Source of the DNA: Ralstonia sp. A12
Lineage (GTDB): Bacteria > Pseudomonadota > Gammaproteobacteria > Burkholderiales > Burkholderiaceae
NCBI RefSeq assembly: GCF_000801955.1
Contig: NZ_JSZO01000007.1
Coordinates: 310,001-374,000 of the forward strand
Direction: 5' to 3'
DNA length: 64,000 nt
Shown here: positions 55,437 to 63,649 of the stretch, piece after piece
Numbering within the stretch: position 1 is the first letter of the stretch
How the letters are laid out: every line of letters starts with the position of its first letter
Program-made: the position numbers and the translations under genes
The notes under the pieces: model-generated
Seen by the model: only the letters and a program-made list of their open reading frames with translations
Database searches by the model: none
Told to the model about the DNA's origin: nothing

Positions 55437-56912
55437 ATGCAAATGTCCTCATCCTTGGCGGCTATCGCCCCAATCATCTTCCTCGCGCTCGGCATTGGTG
55501 CCGTCAACTGGATCGACCTGGCGCGTGGTCAGAACCGCAGCAGCGTCGCCTATCCGGTGGCGCTGGTCATTACGCTGGTGCTGACCGTCTGGTTTGCGCT
55601 CAACGCAGCAACCGGCGAAACACACTATGTGTTCAGCAACCTGGCTGTGATTGACCCGATGGCCAATGTGCTGTCGTCCGTGGCAGCACTGGCCGTGTTC
55701 GTGACGCTGGTCTACACGCGCAAGTACCTTGACGATCGCGGCATGTACAACGGCGAGTTCTACATGTTCGCGCTGTTCACGCTCGGCGGTCAGGTGGTGA
55801 TGATCACCGGCAACAACTTCCTGACGCTGTATCTGGGTCTGGAACTGCTGTCGCTGGCTTCGTACACGCTGGTGGCGCTGCGCCGTGGCGCGAATGTCTC
55901 GTCGGAATCGGCGATGAAGTACTTCATCCTCGGTGCGCTGGCGTCGGGCCTGCTGCTGTACGGCATGTCGATGATCTACGGCGCGACGGGTTCACTGGAT
56001 CTGGGTGAAGTGTTCCGCCAGATCAACACCGGCAATATCAACAAGACGATTCTGGTGTTCGGCGTGGTGTTCCTGGTAGCCGGTTTGGCATTCAAGCTGG
56101 GTGTTGCACCGTTCCACATGTGGGTGCCGGACGTGTACCAGGGTTCGCCGACGGCCGTGACGCTGCTGATTGCCGGTGCGCCGAAGCTGGCTGCATTTGC
56201 GATGACGCTGCGCATCCTGGTTGAAGGCCTGCTGCCGCTGGCGTTCGACTGGCAGAACATGCTGATTGTGTTGGCTGTCCTCTCGCTGGCCATCGGCAAC
56301 ATCACCGGCGTGGTGCAGACGAATTTCAAGCGTCTGCTGGCCTACTCGACGGTGTCGCACATGGGCTTCCTGCTGTTGGGCCTGCTGTCGGGCGTGAGCG
56401 CCGGCAAGCCGGACCTGACGGCCCAGGCGTATAGCGCTTCGATGTTCTACGCTGTGACCTACGTGCTGACCACGTTGGGCGCCTTCGGCATCATCCTGCT
56501 GCTGTCGCGCAAGGGTTATGAGGCGGAAGAGATTGCCGACCTGAAGGGCTTGTCGAAGAAGAGCCCGTGGTTTGCGCTGCTGACGCTGTTCATGATGATG
56601 TCGCTGGCAGGTCTGCCGCCGACGGTCGGCTTCTACGCCAAGCTGTCCGTGCTGGGAGCGGTAGTTGACGCGGGCATGCCTTGGCTGGCCATTGTGGCCG
56701 TGCTGTTCTCGCTGGTGGGTGCGTTCTACTACCTGCGCGTCATCAAGGTGATGTACTTCGACGCACCGGCTGACGACGTTCCGGTGGAAGCCACCTTCGG
56801 TCTGCGTTCGGTGCTGTCGGTCAACGGTGTGCTGGTGCTGCTGCTGGGTATCTTCCCGGCCAGCCTGATGGCCCTGTGCTACCAGGCAATCCGCCTGACG
56901 CTGGCCTCCTAA
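55437..56912 (+). CDS. nuoN: NADH-quinone oxidoreductase subunit N
   Basis: The 491-residue third antiporter-like subunit has YLGLELLSLASYTLVAL and the key Lys region AFKLGVAPFHMWVPDVYQGSPTAVT. Met1 and Met3 are both possible starts; I use the first. It completes nuoA-N in standard order. Confidence 0.98.
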   Translation: MQMSSSLAAIAPIIFLALGIGAVNWIDLARGQNRSSVAYPVALVITLVLTVWFALNAATGETHYVFSNLAVIDPMANVLSSVAALAVFVTLVYTRKYLDDRGMYNGEFYMFALFTLGGQVVMITGNNFLTLYLGLELLSLASYTLVALRRGANVSSESAMKYFILGALASGLLLYGMSMIYGATGSLDLGEVFRQINTGNINKTILVFGVVFLVAGLAFKLGVAPFHMWVPDVYQGSPTAVTLLIAGAPKLAAFAMTLRILVEGLLPLAFDWQNMLIVLAVLSLAIGNITGVVQTNFKRLLAYSTVSHMGFLLLGLLSGVSAGKPDLTAQAYSASMFYAVTYVLTTLGAFGIILLLSRKGYEAEEIADLKGLSKKSPWFALLTLFMMMSLAGLPPTVGFYAKLSVLGAVVDAGMPWLAIVAVLFSLVGAFYYLRVIKVMYFDAPADDVPVEATFGLRSVLSVNGVLVLLLGIFPASLMALCYQAIRLTLAS

Positions 56913-56928
56913 CCACCAGGCGCAAGCA

Positions 56929-57234
56929 ATGAACGCATCGACGGGCGGTCTGTTTGTCATCGTGTTGGCACTCATCTGTGCCAACCTGCCGTTCGTCAAT
57001 CAACGCGTGCTGGCCCTGGTGCCAGCACGCTGGCCGCGCAAGCCGTTCTGGCTGCGCGGTACCGAGCTGATCGCCATGTATGTTGTGGTGGGGTTGATCG
57101 GCTTCGGCATTGAATCGAGCCAGGGTAATGCCTTCCCGCAGGGCTGGCAGTTCTACGCAATCACCGCTTGTTTGATGCTGGTGTTCGCGTTTCCCGGCTT
57201 TACGTGGCAATACCTCGTTCGCCACTCCCGTTGA
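56929..57234 (+). CDS. DUF2818 membrane protein following nuoN
   Basis: The 101-residue protein has three predicted transmembrane helices (about 6-26, 45-65, 75-95), a basic loop after the first (ARWPRKPFWLRG) and an aromatic C-terminus (FPGFTWQYLVRHSR). It starts 16 bases after nuoN, so it is part of the nuo transcript. The family is mainly seen in Burkholderiales at this location. Function is unknown; an assembly or accessory role for complex I is inferred only from position. Confidence 0.85.
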   Translation: MNASTGGLFVIVLALICANLPFVNQRVLALVPARWPRKPFWLRGTELIAMYVVVGLIGFGIESSQGNAFPQGWQFYAITACLMLVFAFPGFTWQYLVRHSR

Positions 57235-57279
57235 TCACCCGCCGGGCAGGCACCCGCTGTCTCGGCATGAGAGAGCGCC

Positions 57280-57909
57280 ATGTCCGACACCAATCCCGCA
57301 TCCACGATCCCTGCATCGGCTGACACGACGTCCAATCAGGACGATCGGGACGCCGGCCTGCGCGAGACCCAGGTCGCCTCGGCGTTGATGCATCAGGGCA
57401 AGTTCCTCACGCTCAAGCAAGACATCGTTCGCCTGCCGGATGGGCGTAACGCCAGCCGTGAATACCTGATTCACCCGGGCGCGGTCATGATGATCCCGCT
57501 GTTCGACGACGGCACTGTGCTGATGGAGCGCCAGTTCCGTTACCCGGTTGGCAAGGTGATGATCGAATTCCCCGCGGGCAAACTTGACCCGCAAGAGGGC
57601 GCACTGGCATGCGGCAAGCGTGAGTTGGTTGAAGAAACCGGCTACACGGCTGAGCGCTGGGACTACCTGACGCGCATCCATCCGGTCATTTCGTATTCCA
57701 CGGAGTTCATCGACATTTATCTCGCCCGCGATCTCAAGCAGGGTGAGGCGAGGCTCGATGAAGGCGAATTCCTTGAGACGTTCATCACGTCGGCGGGCCA
57801 GTTGATTGACTGGGTACGCGCGGGCAAGATTTCCGACGTGAAGACCATCATCGGTACGTTCTGGCTGGAGAAGATTCTGTCAGGTGCGTGGGCGCCAGGT
57901 GCTGCCTGA
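57280..57909 (+). CDS. NUDIX hydrolase, ADP-ribose pyrophosphatase type
   Basis: The 209-residue protein has a complete Nudix box Gly100-x5-Glu106-x7-Arg114-Glu115-x2-Glu118-Glu119-x-Gly121. The upstream QFRYPVGKVMIEFPAGK segment is typical of ADP-ribose pyrophosphatases. The N-terminal 25 residues are Thr/Ser/Asp-rich and probably disordered. It may salvage ADP-ribose from NAD turnover. It follows the nuo transcript after 45 bases. Confidence 0.9.
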   Translation: MSDTNPASTIPASADTTSNQDDRDAGLRETQVASALMHQGKFLTLKQDIVRLPDGRNASREYLIHPGAVMMIPLFDDGTVLMERQFRYPVGKVMIEFPAGKLDPQEGALACGKRELVEETGYTAERWDYLTRIHPVISYSTEFIDIYLARDLKQGEARLDEGEFLETFITSAGQLIDWVRAGKISDVKTIIGTFWLEKILSGAWAPGAA

Positions 57910-58046
57910 GCCGCTTGCATATCCGTCTGCCCCCCCTCTTTTTCCCGTTGCCGTTACGATAGCGAACGACCGTGCGAAAAAATTAGCACGACCGTTCACA
58001 AATTTTCGAATCGGGGATACACTCATCCCCATGCGCTGGACCGATC

Positions 58047-58508
58047 ATGAAAGTGCTGGACCTCCGCTGTGCCAATGACCACCGCTTCGAAGGCTGGTTC
58101 GGCTCTGATGCCGACCTGCAATCGCAGCAAGAACGCGGGCTGTTGACGTGTCCGGTCTGTGGCCATAACGAGGTTGAGCGCTTGCCGAGTGCGCCGCGCC
58201 TGAATCTGTCGTCGTCACGTGCGGATGCTGCCCAGAAGGGCGCCGCCGCCCGCGCGGCCGAAGGCGAGGGCGGTGTGCCCGCAGCCCTGCAACAGCTCTA
58301 TCTGAAGGCCGTGCGGCATGTCCTGGCCAATACCGAGGATGTCGGCGAACGGTTTGCAGAAGAGGCGCGTCGCATGCACTACGACGAAGCGCCGGAGCGG
58401 GGCATTCGCGGGACGACGTCTCGGCAGGAAGCGCAGGAACTGGCAGAGGAGGGCATCGAGGTGATGCCGTTGCTGGTGCCGGACGCGCTCAAGCAGCCCG
58501 TGCACTAG
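58047..58508 (+). CDS. DUF1178 family zinc-ribbon-like protein
   Basis: The 153-residue soluble protein has an N-terminal zinc-ribbon-like part with Cys8 and the pair Cys35-x2-Cys38 (LTCPVCGHNEVERLPSAP), a flexible Ala-rich middle and a C-terminal helix ending IEVMPLLVPD. The family is conserved in proteobacteria without an assigned role. It is separated from the NUDIX gene by 137 bases that contain no further gene. Confidence 0.87.
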   Translation: MKVLDLRCANDHRFEGWFGSDADLQSQQERGLLTCPVCGHNEVERLPSAPRLNLSSSRADAAQKGAAARAAEGEGGVPAALQQLYLKAVRHVLANTEDVGERFAEEARRMHYDEAPERGIRGTTSRQEAQELAEEGIEVMPLLVPDALKQPVH

Positions 58509-58592
58509 CTGCCCTGATTCAGGTCCGCGCCGGTCCGACAGAACGTGCTTCGCCGATTTGCCACGGTGGAGCGCCAACCACAGGAGACAGGC

Positions 58593-59789
58593 ATGGATCT
58601 GAACTACTCGGCGGCCGATGACGCGTTCCGCCAGGAAGTCCGCGGCTGGCTGGAAGCCAATTTGCCCAAGGACATTCAAGACAAGGTGTTGAACCACCGC
58701 CGGCTGAACCGCGAAGATTTCGTTCGCTGGCACAAGGCGCTCGCGGGCAAGGGCTGGTCGGTCCCGCACTGGCCGGTCGAGTGGGGCGGTACGGGCTGGT
58801 CCCCCATCCAAAAACATATCTGGGACGAAGAGTGCGCACAGGTTGGCGCGCCCGGCGTGCTGCCGTTCGGCGTCAGCATGGTCGCGCCCGTCATCATGAA
58901 GTACGGCAATGAAGCGCAGAAGCGCTACTTCCTGCCGCGCATCGTCGATTGCACCGACTGGTGGTGCCAGGGCTACTCTGAACCGGGCTCCGGTTCGGAT
59001 CTGGCCTCGGTCAAGACCCGCGCCGTGCGCGAGGGCGATCACTACGTCGTCAACGGCCAGAAGACCTGGACCACGCTCGGCCAGCATGCCGACATGATCT
59101 TCTGCCTGGTTCGTACCGACCCGGACGCCAAGAAGCAGGAGGGCATCTCGTTCCTGCTGATCGACATGAAGACGCCGGGCATCACCGTGCGCCCGATCAT
59201 CATGTTGGATGAGGAACATGAAGTGAACGAGGTGTTCTTCGACAATGTGAAGGTGCCGGTCGACAACCTCATCGGCGAGGAAAACCGCGGCTGGACGTAC
59301 GCCAAGTACCTGCTCGGCCACGAACGCACCGGCATTGCACGCGTGGGCAACTCCAAGCGTGAGCTGGCATTCCTCAAGCGCGTCGCGCTGCAGCACCAAA
59401 AGAACGGCAAACCGCTGCTGCAGGACCCGGTGTTCGGCGCCAAGGTGGCGTCGCTGGAGATCGAGTTGCTGGCGCTTGAGATTACCGTGCTGCGCGTGGT
59501 GTCGAGCGAGAACGCCGGCAAGGGCCCTGGCCCCGAGGCATCGCTGCTCAAGATCAAGGGCACGCAGATCCAGCAGATGCTGACCGAGCTGATGGTCGAG
59601 GCCGTCGGCCCCTACGCCCAGCCGTTCGACCCGAGCTACCTGGAAGGCGATACGCCCGATGCGGCGACCGGCGACAACGATGCCGCACCGCTCGCACCGT
59701 ACTACTTCAACTATCGCAAGACCTCCATCTACGGCGGGTCGAACGAGATCCAGCGCAACATCATCTCGCAGATGATCCTCGGCGTCTGA
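58593..59789 (+). CDS. Acyl-CoA dehydrogenase (PimC-like large subunit)
   Basis: The 398-residue flavoprotein has N-terminal MDLNYSAADDAFRQEVRGWLEANLP, a middle domain with GYSEPGSGSDLASVKTRA, and C-terminal SIYGGSNEIQRNIISQMILG. It resembles the PimC large subunit of the two-gene pimeloyl-CoA dehydrogenases, and a second dehydrogenase gene follows after 24 bases. The true substrate is unknown. The ATG at 58593 has CAGGAGA. Confidence 0.88.
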   Translation: MDLNYSAADDAFRQEVRGWLEANLPKDIQDKVLNHRRLNREDFVRWHKALAGKGWSVPHWPVEWGGTGWSPIQKHIWDEECAQVGAPGVLPFGVSMVAPVIMKYGNEAQKRYFLPRIVDCTDWWCQGYSEPGSGSDLASVKTRAVREGDHYVVNGQKTWTTLGQHADMIFCLVRTDPDAKKQEGISFLLIDMKTPGITVRPIIMLDEEHEVNEVFFDNVKVPVDNLIGEENRGWTYAKYLLGHERTGIARVGNSKRELAFLKRVALQHQKNGKPLLQDPVFGAKVASLEIELLALEITVLRVVSSENAGKGPGPEASLLKIKGTQIQQMLTELMVEAVGPYAQPFDPSYLEGDTPDAATGDNDAAPLAPYYFNYRKTSIYGGSNEIQRNIISQMILGV

Positions 59790-59813
59790 TCAGAACGGAT
59801 AACGGAGACAACA

Positions 59814-60944
59814 ATGGATTTCTCGTTCACCGACGAACAGAAGCAACTGGCCGATGCGGTGCGCCGCTTTGTCGATAAGGACTACGGCTTCGAGGCTCGC
59901 AACAAGATCGTGTACTCGCCAGAGGGCGTGTCGCAGAGCGCCTGGGACAGCATCGCCGAACTGGGCTTGACTGCGCTGCCGGTGCCGGAAGCGCAAGGTG
60001 GCTTCGACGGCCGTGCGATGGACCTGTTGGTGGTGATGCAGCAGTTGGGCCGTGGCTTGGTGGTGGAGCCGTATCAGGCGACCGTGCTGGGTGCGCAGGC
60101 GCTCAAGCTTGCGGGCGGCCAGGATGCGCTGCTCGAAGAAGTGGCCGGTGGTACCGTCAAGCTGGCCATTGCCTTCAGCGAGCGCCAATCGCGCTACGAA
60201 CTCTTCAACGTCACCACGCGTGCTGTGCAGCAGGGCAGCAGTTGGACCATTACCGGCGAGAAGGCCGTGGTCGTGCACGGCGCGCAGGCTGACAAGCTGA
60301 TCGTCTCGGCTCGCACGGGCGGTGAGGCGCGTGATACCTCGGGCCTGTCGTTGTTCGTGGTCGACCGTGATGCGGCTGGCGTGACGGTCAAGGACTACCG
60401 CACCATCGACAACCTGCACGCTGCAGACATCCGCTTTGACAACGCAGCGGCCACGCTGCTGGGCAAGGCTGGCGACGCATGGGAAACCATCGATGCCGTG
60501 GCCGATCTGGGTTGCGTGCTGCTGTGTGCCGAGGCCGTCGGCCTGATCGACGCGCTGAACGCCGCTACGCTGGAGTACACCAAGACGCGCCAGCAGTTTG
60601 GTGTGCCCATCGCCCGCTTCCAGGCGCTGCAGCATCGCATGGTCGACATGTTCATCCACGCTGAGCAAGCGCGTTCGATCACGTACCTGGCGGCTGCGCA
60701 CTTTGAAGATGGCGATGTCGAGGCACGCCGCCGTTATGTGTCGGCAGCCAAGGCACGTGTCGGTCAGGCTGCGCGTGACGTCGGCCAGGAAGCTGTGCAG
60801 TTGCACGGCGGGATGGGCGTGACCAACGAACTGCCGGCCGCGCACATGTTCAAGCGGCTGACGATGATCAACACGACGCTCGGCGACGTGGACCATCATC
60901 TGGCCCGCTTTGCATCGCTGCCGGGCTTCCAGCACGCAGCGTAA
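59814..60944 (+). CDS. Acyl-CoA dehydrogenase (PimD-like small subunit)
   Basis: The 376-residue partner flavoprotein has [27 protein letters not shown], a diverged middle domain ([18 protein letters not shown]) and C-terminal [21 protein letters not shown]. Tandem large and small dehydrogenases of this kind usually form heteromers acting on longer or dicarboxylic acyl-CoAs. A hairpin lies between this gene and the MaoC genes. Confidence 0.88.
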   Translation: MDFSFTDEQKQLADAVRRFVDKDYGFEARNKIVYSPEGVSQSAWDSIAELGLTALPVPEAQGGFDGRAMDLLVVMQQLGRGLVVEPYQATVLGAQALKLAGGQDALLEEVAGGTVKLAIAFSERQSRYELFNVTTRAVQQGSSWTITGEKAVVVHGAQADKLIVSARTGGEARDTSGLSLFVVDRDAAGVTVKDYRTIDNLHAADIRFDNAAATLLGKAGDAWETIDAVADLGCVLLCAEAVGLIDALNAATLEYTKTRQQFGVPIARFQALQHRMVDMFIHAEQARSITYLAAAHFEDGDVEARRRYVSAAKARVGQAARDVGQEAVQLHGGMGVTNELPAAHMFKRLTMINTTLGDVDHHLARFASLPGFQHAA

Positions 60945-60956
60945 CGGCAACCTCAG

Positions 60957-60987
60957 CGCCCCGCGGTCATGCGGGGCGTTGTCATTT
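60957..60987 (+). terminator. Terminator-like hairpin after the acyl-CoA dehydrogenase pair
   Basis: CGCCCCGC (60957-60964) and GCGGGGCG (60971-60978) form a perfect 8-bp stem with a 6-base loop, followed by a T-rich but interrupted tail (TTGTCATTT). Termination may be partial, letting some transcripts continue into the MaoC genes. Confidence 0.65.
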
Positions 60988-60999
60988 ATAGGAGGCGAT

Positions 61000-61485
61000 A
61001 TGGTGGAGAACGAAAAGGCAGAGGCAACGCTACCGTACGAGTTCTACTTCGATGACTTTGAAGTTGGCCGTACGCTGGAAATGGGCACGTACACCGTCAC
61101 CGAGGAAGAGATCCTGACCTTCGCGCGACAGTACGATCCGCAGCCGTTCCACGTTGATGCAGAAGCGGCCAAGCAGAGCATCTACGGCGGCATCATCTCC
61201 AGTGGCTGGATGACATGCTCGATCATGATGCGGTTGATGGTGACGGGTTTTCTCGGTAAAGCCGCTAGCATGGGCTCGCCGGGTGTGGATGAGATTCGTT
61301 GGATGAAGCCGGTGTATCCGGGTGACACGCTCTCGGTGTCGAGCACGTGCATGGAGATCAAGCCGTCGCAGTCGAAGCCCGACCGCGGTGTGGCGATCAA
61401 CCGCTGGGAGGCACGCAACCAGCGCGGTGAACTGGTCTGCACCGTCACCGGCATGGGCTTGTTTGGGCGGCGTCCGAAAGGCTGA
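61000..61485 (+). CDS. MaoC-like dehydratase domain protein
   Basis: The 161-residue hot-dog-fold protein has the hydratase signature [31 protein letters not shown], with Asp and His at the catalytic positions. It is probably an enoyl-CoA hydratase or acyl-CoA dehydratase. Start is ATG at 61000 with AGGAGG. The second MaoC protein follows after 39 bases; the two may form a heterodimer or act on successive substrates of the dehydrogenase pathway. Confidence 0.88.
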   Translation: MVENEKAEATLPYEFYFDDFEVGRTLEMGTYTVTEEEILTFARQYDPQPFHVDAEAAKQSIYGGIISSGWMTCSIMMRLMVTGFLGKAASMGSPGVDEIRWMKPVYPGDTLSVSSTCMEIKPSQSKPDRGVAINRWEARNQRGELVCTVTGMGLFGRRPKG

Positions 61486-61524
61486 TCGAATCGGCGATCA
61501 CACAACAACAAGGAGACAACCGAG

Positions 61525-62004
61525 ATGCGCATCATCGAGTCGCTCGACGAGCTGCGGGGAATGATCGGCCAGGAAGTTGCGGTGAGCGACTGGACCGAGA
61601 TCACACAACAGCAGGTCAATCTGTTTGCCGAGGCCACGGGCGATCACCAGTGGATTCACGTGGATGTGGAGCGCGCGAAGCGTGAGTCGCCATTCGGGGC
61701 GCCGGTGGCGCATGGTTTTCTGACGCTCTCGCTGCTGCCGATGCTGATGGCGAATGCGCTGGAGATGCCGGACGTGAAGATGGGCGTGAACTACGGCCTG
61801 AACAAGGTCCGCTTCACGGCGCCGGTGCCGGTGGGCAGCCGCGTGCGTGCACGTGTGAGCTTGGTGGAGATGGAAGCGCTGCCGCCCCTGCCCAATGCAC
61901 CGACGCTCACTGGTGCGCAGATGACCTGGGCGGTGACCATCGAACGCGAAGGGCAGGAGCGCCCGGTGTGCGTGGCGGAATCGATCTCGCGCCGGTATTC
62001 TTGA
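61525..62004 (+). CDS. MaoC-like (R)-specific enoyl-CoA hydratase family protein
   Basis: The 159-residue hot-dog protein has FAEATGDHQWIHVDVERAKRESPFGAPVAHGFLTLSLLP, a textbook R-hydratase motif. It is likely to hydrate enoyl-CoA made by the acyl-CoA dehydrogenases upstream. Start has AAGGAGA. A strong terminator follows. Confidence 0.9.
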   Translation: MRIIESLDELRGMIGQEVAVSDWTEITQQQVNLFAEATGDHQWIHVDVERAKRESPFGAPVAHGFLTLSLLPMLMANALEMPDVKMGVNYGLNKVRFTAPVPVGSRVRARVSLVEMEALPPLPNAPTLTGAQMTWAVTIEREGQERPVCVAESISRRYS

Positions 62005-62028
62005 ACGGCGTTTTTTCGCAAGCTCCAG

Positions 62029-62057
62029 AGGCCGGCGCAATGCCGGCCTTTCTTTTT
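62029..62057 (+). terminator. Rho-independent terminator after the MaoC genes
   Basis: AGGCCGGC (62029-62036) and GCCGGCCT (62042-62049) with a 5-base loop and T-rich tail (TTTCTTTTT). It separates the acyl-CoA cluster from the urt operon. Confidence 0.92.
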
Positions 62058-62168
62058 GCGCGGTTTCTCCTTGCGCTCCGCCGGTTTTGTGCTTGTCCGC
62101 GCGTGCCCCACGCGTGCGCATGGCTATCACTGAATGCGCGGATTTGGCGCGTGCTCAGGCCCATTTCG

Positions 62169-62183
62169 GCACCGTTTTGGCGC
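62169..62183 (+). promoter_or_regulatory. Possible NtrC-type site upstream of urtA
   Basis: GCACC-N5-GGCGC is close to the NtrC dyad GCACC-N5-GGTGC (one mismatch). It lies about 30 bases upstream of the sigma-54 -24 box. Enhancers are often farther away, so this is tentative. Confidence 0.35.
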
Positions 62184-62212
62184 GAATTTCCCATCAAACG
62201 AGCCAAACACGG

Positions 62213-62228
62213 TGGCACGGTAGTTGCA
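62213..62228 (+). promoter_or_regulatory. Sigma-54 promoter of the urt operon
   Basis: TGGCACGGTAGTTGCA matches the sigma-54 -24/-12 consensus (TGGCACG-N4-TTGCW) at every conserved base. The start site would be near 62240, about 40 bases before urtA. This implies nitrogen-regulated (NtrC) expression of urea uptake. Confidence 0.85.
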
Positions 62229-62280
62229 ATTTTGGCTCCCGGGAGTCGTTCTCGCCACCAACAAAACCGAAGGAGCCGCA

Positions 62281-63543
62281 ATGAAACGTCGTGCGCTGTT
62301 GAAGCTGTCGGCCGTCGCCGCAGCAACGCTGTTGTCCGTCTCGAACCTCGCGTTTGCTCAGGCAAAAGAGCCGATCAAGGTCGGTATCCTGCATTCGCTG
62401 TCGGGCACCATGGCCATCTCCGAAACGTCGCTGAAAGACGTGGCGCTGATGACGATCGACGAGATCAACAAGAGCGGTGGCGTGCTCGGCCGCAAGCTCC
62501 AGCCGGTGGTGGTGGACCCGGCCTCGAACTGGCCGCTGTTTGCCGAAAAGGCGCGCGGGCTCCTGACGCAGGACAAGGTGGCCGTGACGTTCGGCTGCTG
62601 GACGTCGGTGTCGCGCAAGTCGGTGCTGCCGGTGTATGAAGAGCTGAACGGCCTGCTGTTCTACCCGGTGCAGTACGAAGGTGAAGAGATGTCGAAGAAC
62701 GTCTTCTACACCGGTGCCGCGCCTAACCAGCAGGCCATTCCGGCGGTGGAATACCTGATGAGCAAGGAAGGCGGCGGTGCCAAGCGCTTCTTCCTGCTGG
62801 GTACCGACTACGTGTACCCGCGCACGACCAACAAGATCCTGCGCGCGTTCCTGCACAGCAAGGGCGTGAAGGACAGCGACATCGAAGAGGTCTACACGCC
62901 GTTCGGCCACTCCGATTACCAGACCATCGTCGCCAACATCAAGAAGTTCTCGCAGGGTGGCAAGACAGCCGTCATTTCCACCATCAACGGTGATTCCAAC
63001 GTGCCGTTCTACAAGGAACTCGGCAACGCCGGCCTGAAGGCCAAGGACGTGCCGGTGGTGGCGTTCTCGGTGGGTGAAGAGGAACTGCGCGGCATCGACA
63101 CCAAGCCGCTGGCCGGCCAGCTTGCTGCATGGAACTACTTCATGTCGGTCAAGAACCCTGTGAACGATGATTTCAAGAAGAAGTGGGCCGCATGGGTGAA
63201 AGCCAACAACCTGCCGGGCGGCGACAAGCGCGTCACCAACGACCCGATGGAGGCCACCTACGTCGGCATCATGATGTGGAAGCAGGCCGTCGAGAAGGCC
63301 GGTACCACCGACGTGGACAAGGTGCGCCAGGCGATGTACGGCCAGCAGTTCAAGGCGCCGTCCGGCTTCACGCTGGTGATGAACAACAACCATCACCTCA
63401 GCAAGCCGGTGATGATCGGCGAGGTGAAGGGCGATGGTCAGTTCAACATCGTGTGGAAGACGCCGACGGTGATCCGCGCCAAGCCGTGGAGTCCGTACAT
63501 TCCCGGCAACGAGGGCAAGCCTGACATGGTTGCAAGCAAGTGA
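62281..63543 (+). CDS. urtA: Urea ABC transporter substrate-binding protein
   Basis: The 420-residue periplasmic binding protein has a signal peptide with an MKRRALLKLS start (cleavage about AFA26). The UrtA signature includes IKVGILHSLSGTMAISETSLKDVALMTIDEIN, FGCWTSVSRKSVLPVYEELNGLLFYPVQYEG and a C-terminal IRAKPWSPYIPGN. It captures urea or short amides for UrtBCDE. The ribosome-binding site is AAGGAG. Transcription is from the sigma-54 promoter. Two hairpins separate it from urtB. Confidence 0.96.
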   Translation: MKRRALLKLSAVAAATLLSVSNLAFAQAKEPIKVGILHSLSGTMAISETSLKDVALMTIDEINKSGGVLGRKLQPVVVDPASNWPLFAEKARGLLTQDKVAVTFGCWTSVSRKSVLPVYEELNGLLFYPVQYEGEEMSKNVFYTGAAPNQQAIPAVEYLMSKEGGGAKRFFLLGTDYVYPRTTNKILRAFLHSKGVKDSDIEEVYTPFGHSDYQTIVANIKKFSQGGKTAVISTINGDSNVPFYKELGNAGLKAKDVPVVAFSVGEEELRGIDTKPLAGQLAAWNYFMSVKNPVNDDFKKKWAAWVKANNLPGGDKRVTNDPMEATYVGIMMWKQAVEKAGTTDVDKVRQAMYGQQFKAPSGFTLVMNNNHHLSKPVMIGEVKGDGQFNIVWKTPTVIRAKPWSPYIPGNEGKPDMVASK

Positions 63544-63554
63544 TGTGATCAGGC

Positions 63555-63636
63555 GGACAGGTCACGTGACTCATGTGGCCTGTCCTTTGAACGACGCTGT
63601 ACGACGTGGCGGACCGGCCTCGACACCGGCCGCCAC
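63555..63636 (+). repeat. Two hairpins between urtA and urtB
   Basis: GGACAGG (63555-63561) pairs with CCTGTCC (63579-63585), followed by TTT. GTGGCGG (63606-63612) pairs with CCGCCAC (63630-63636), with inner CCGG pairs. Structures after a binding-protein gene usually protect or partly end the transcript so that the binding protein is made in excess over the permease. Confidence 0.6.
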
Positions 63637-63649
63637 GCATCGGATTGCC

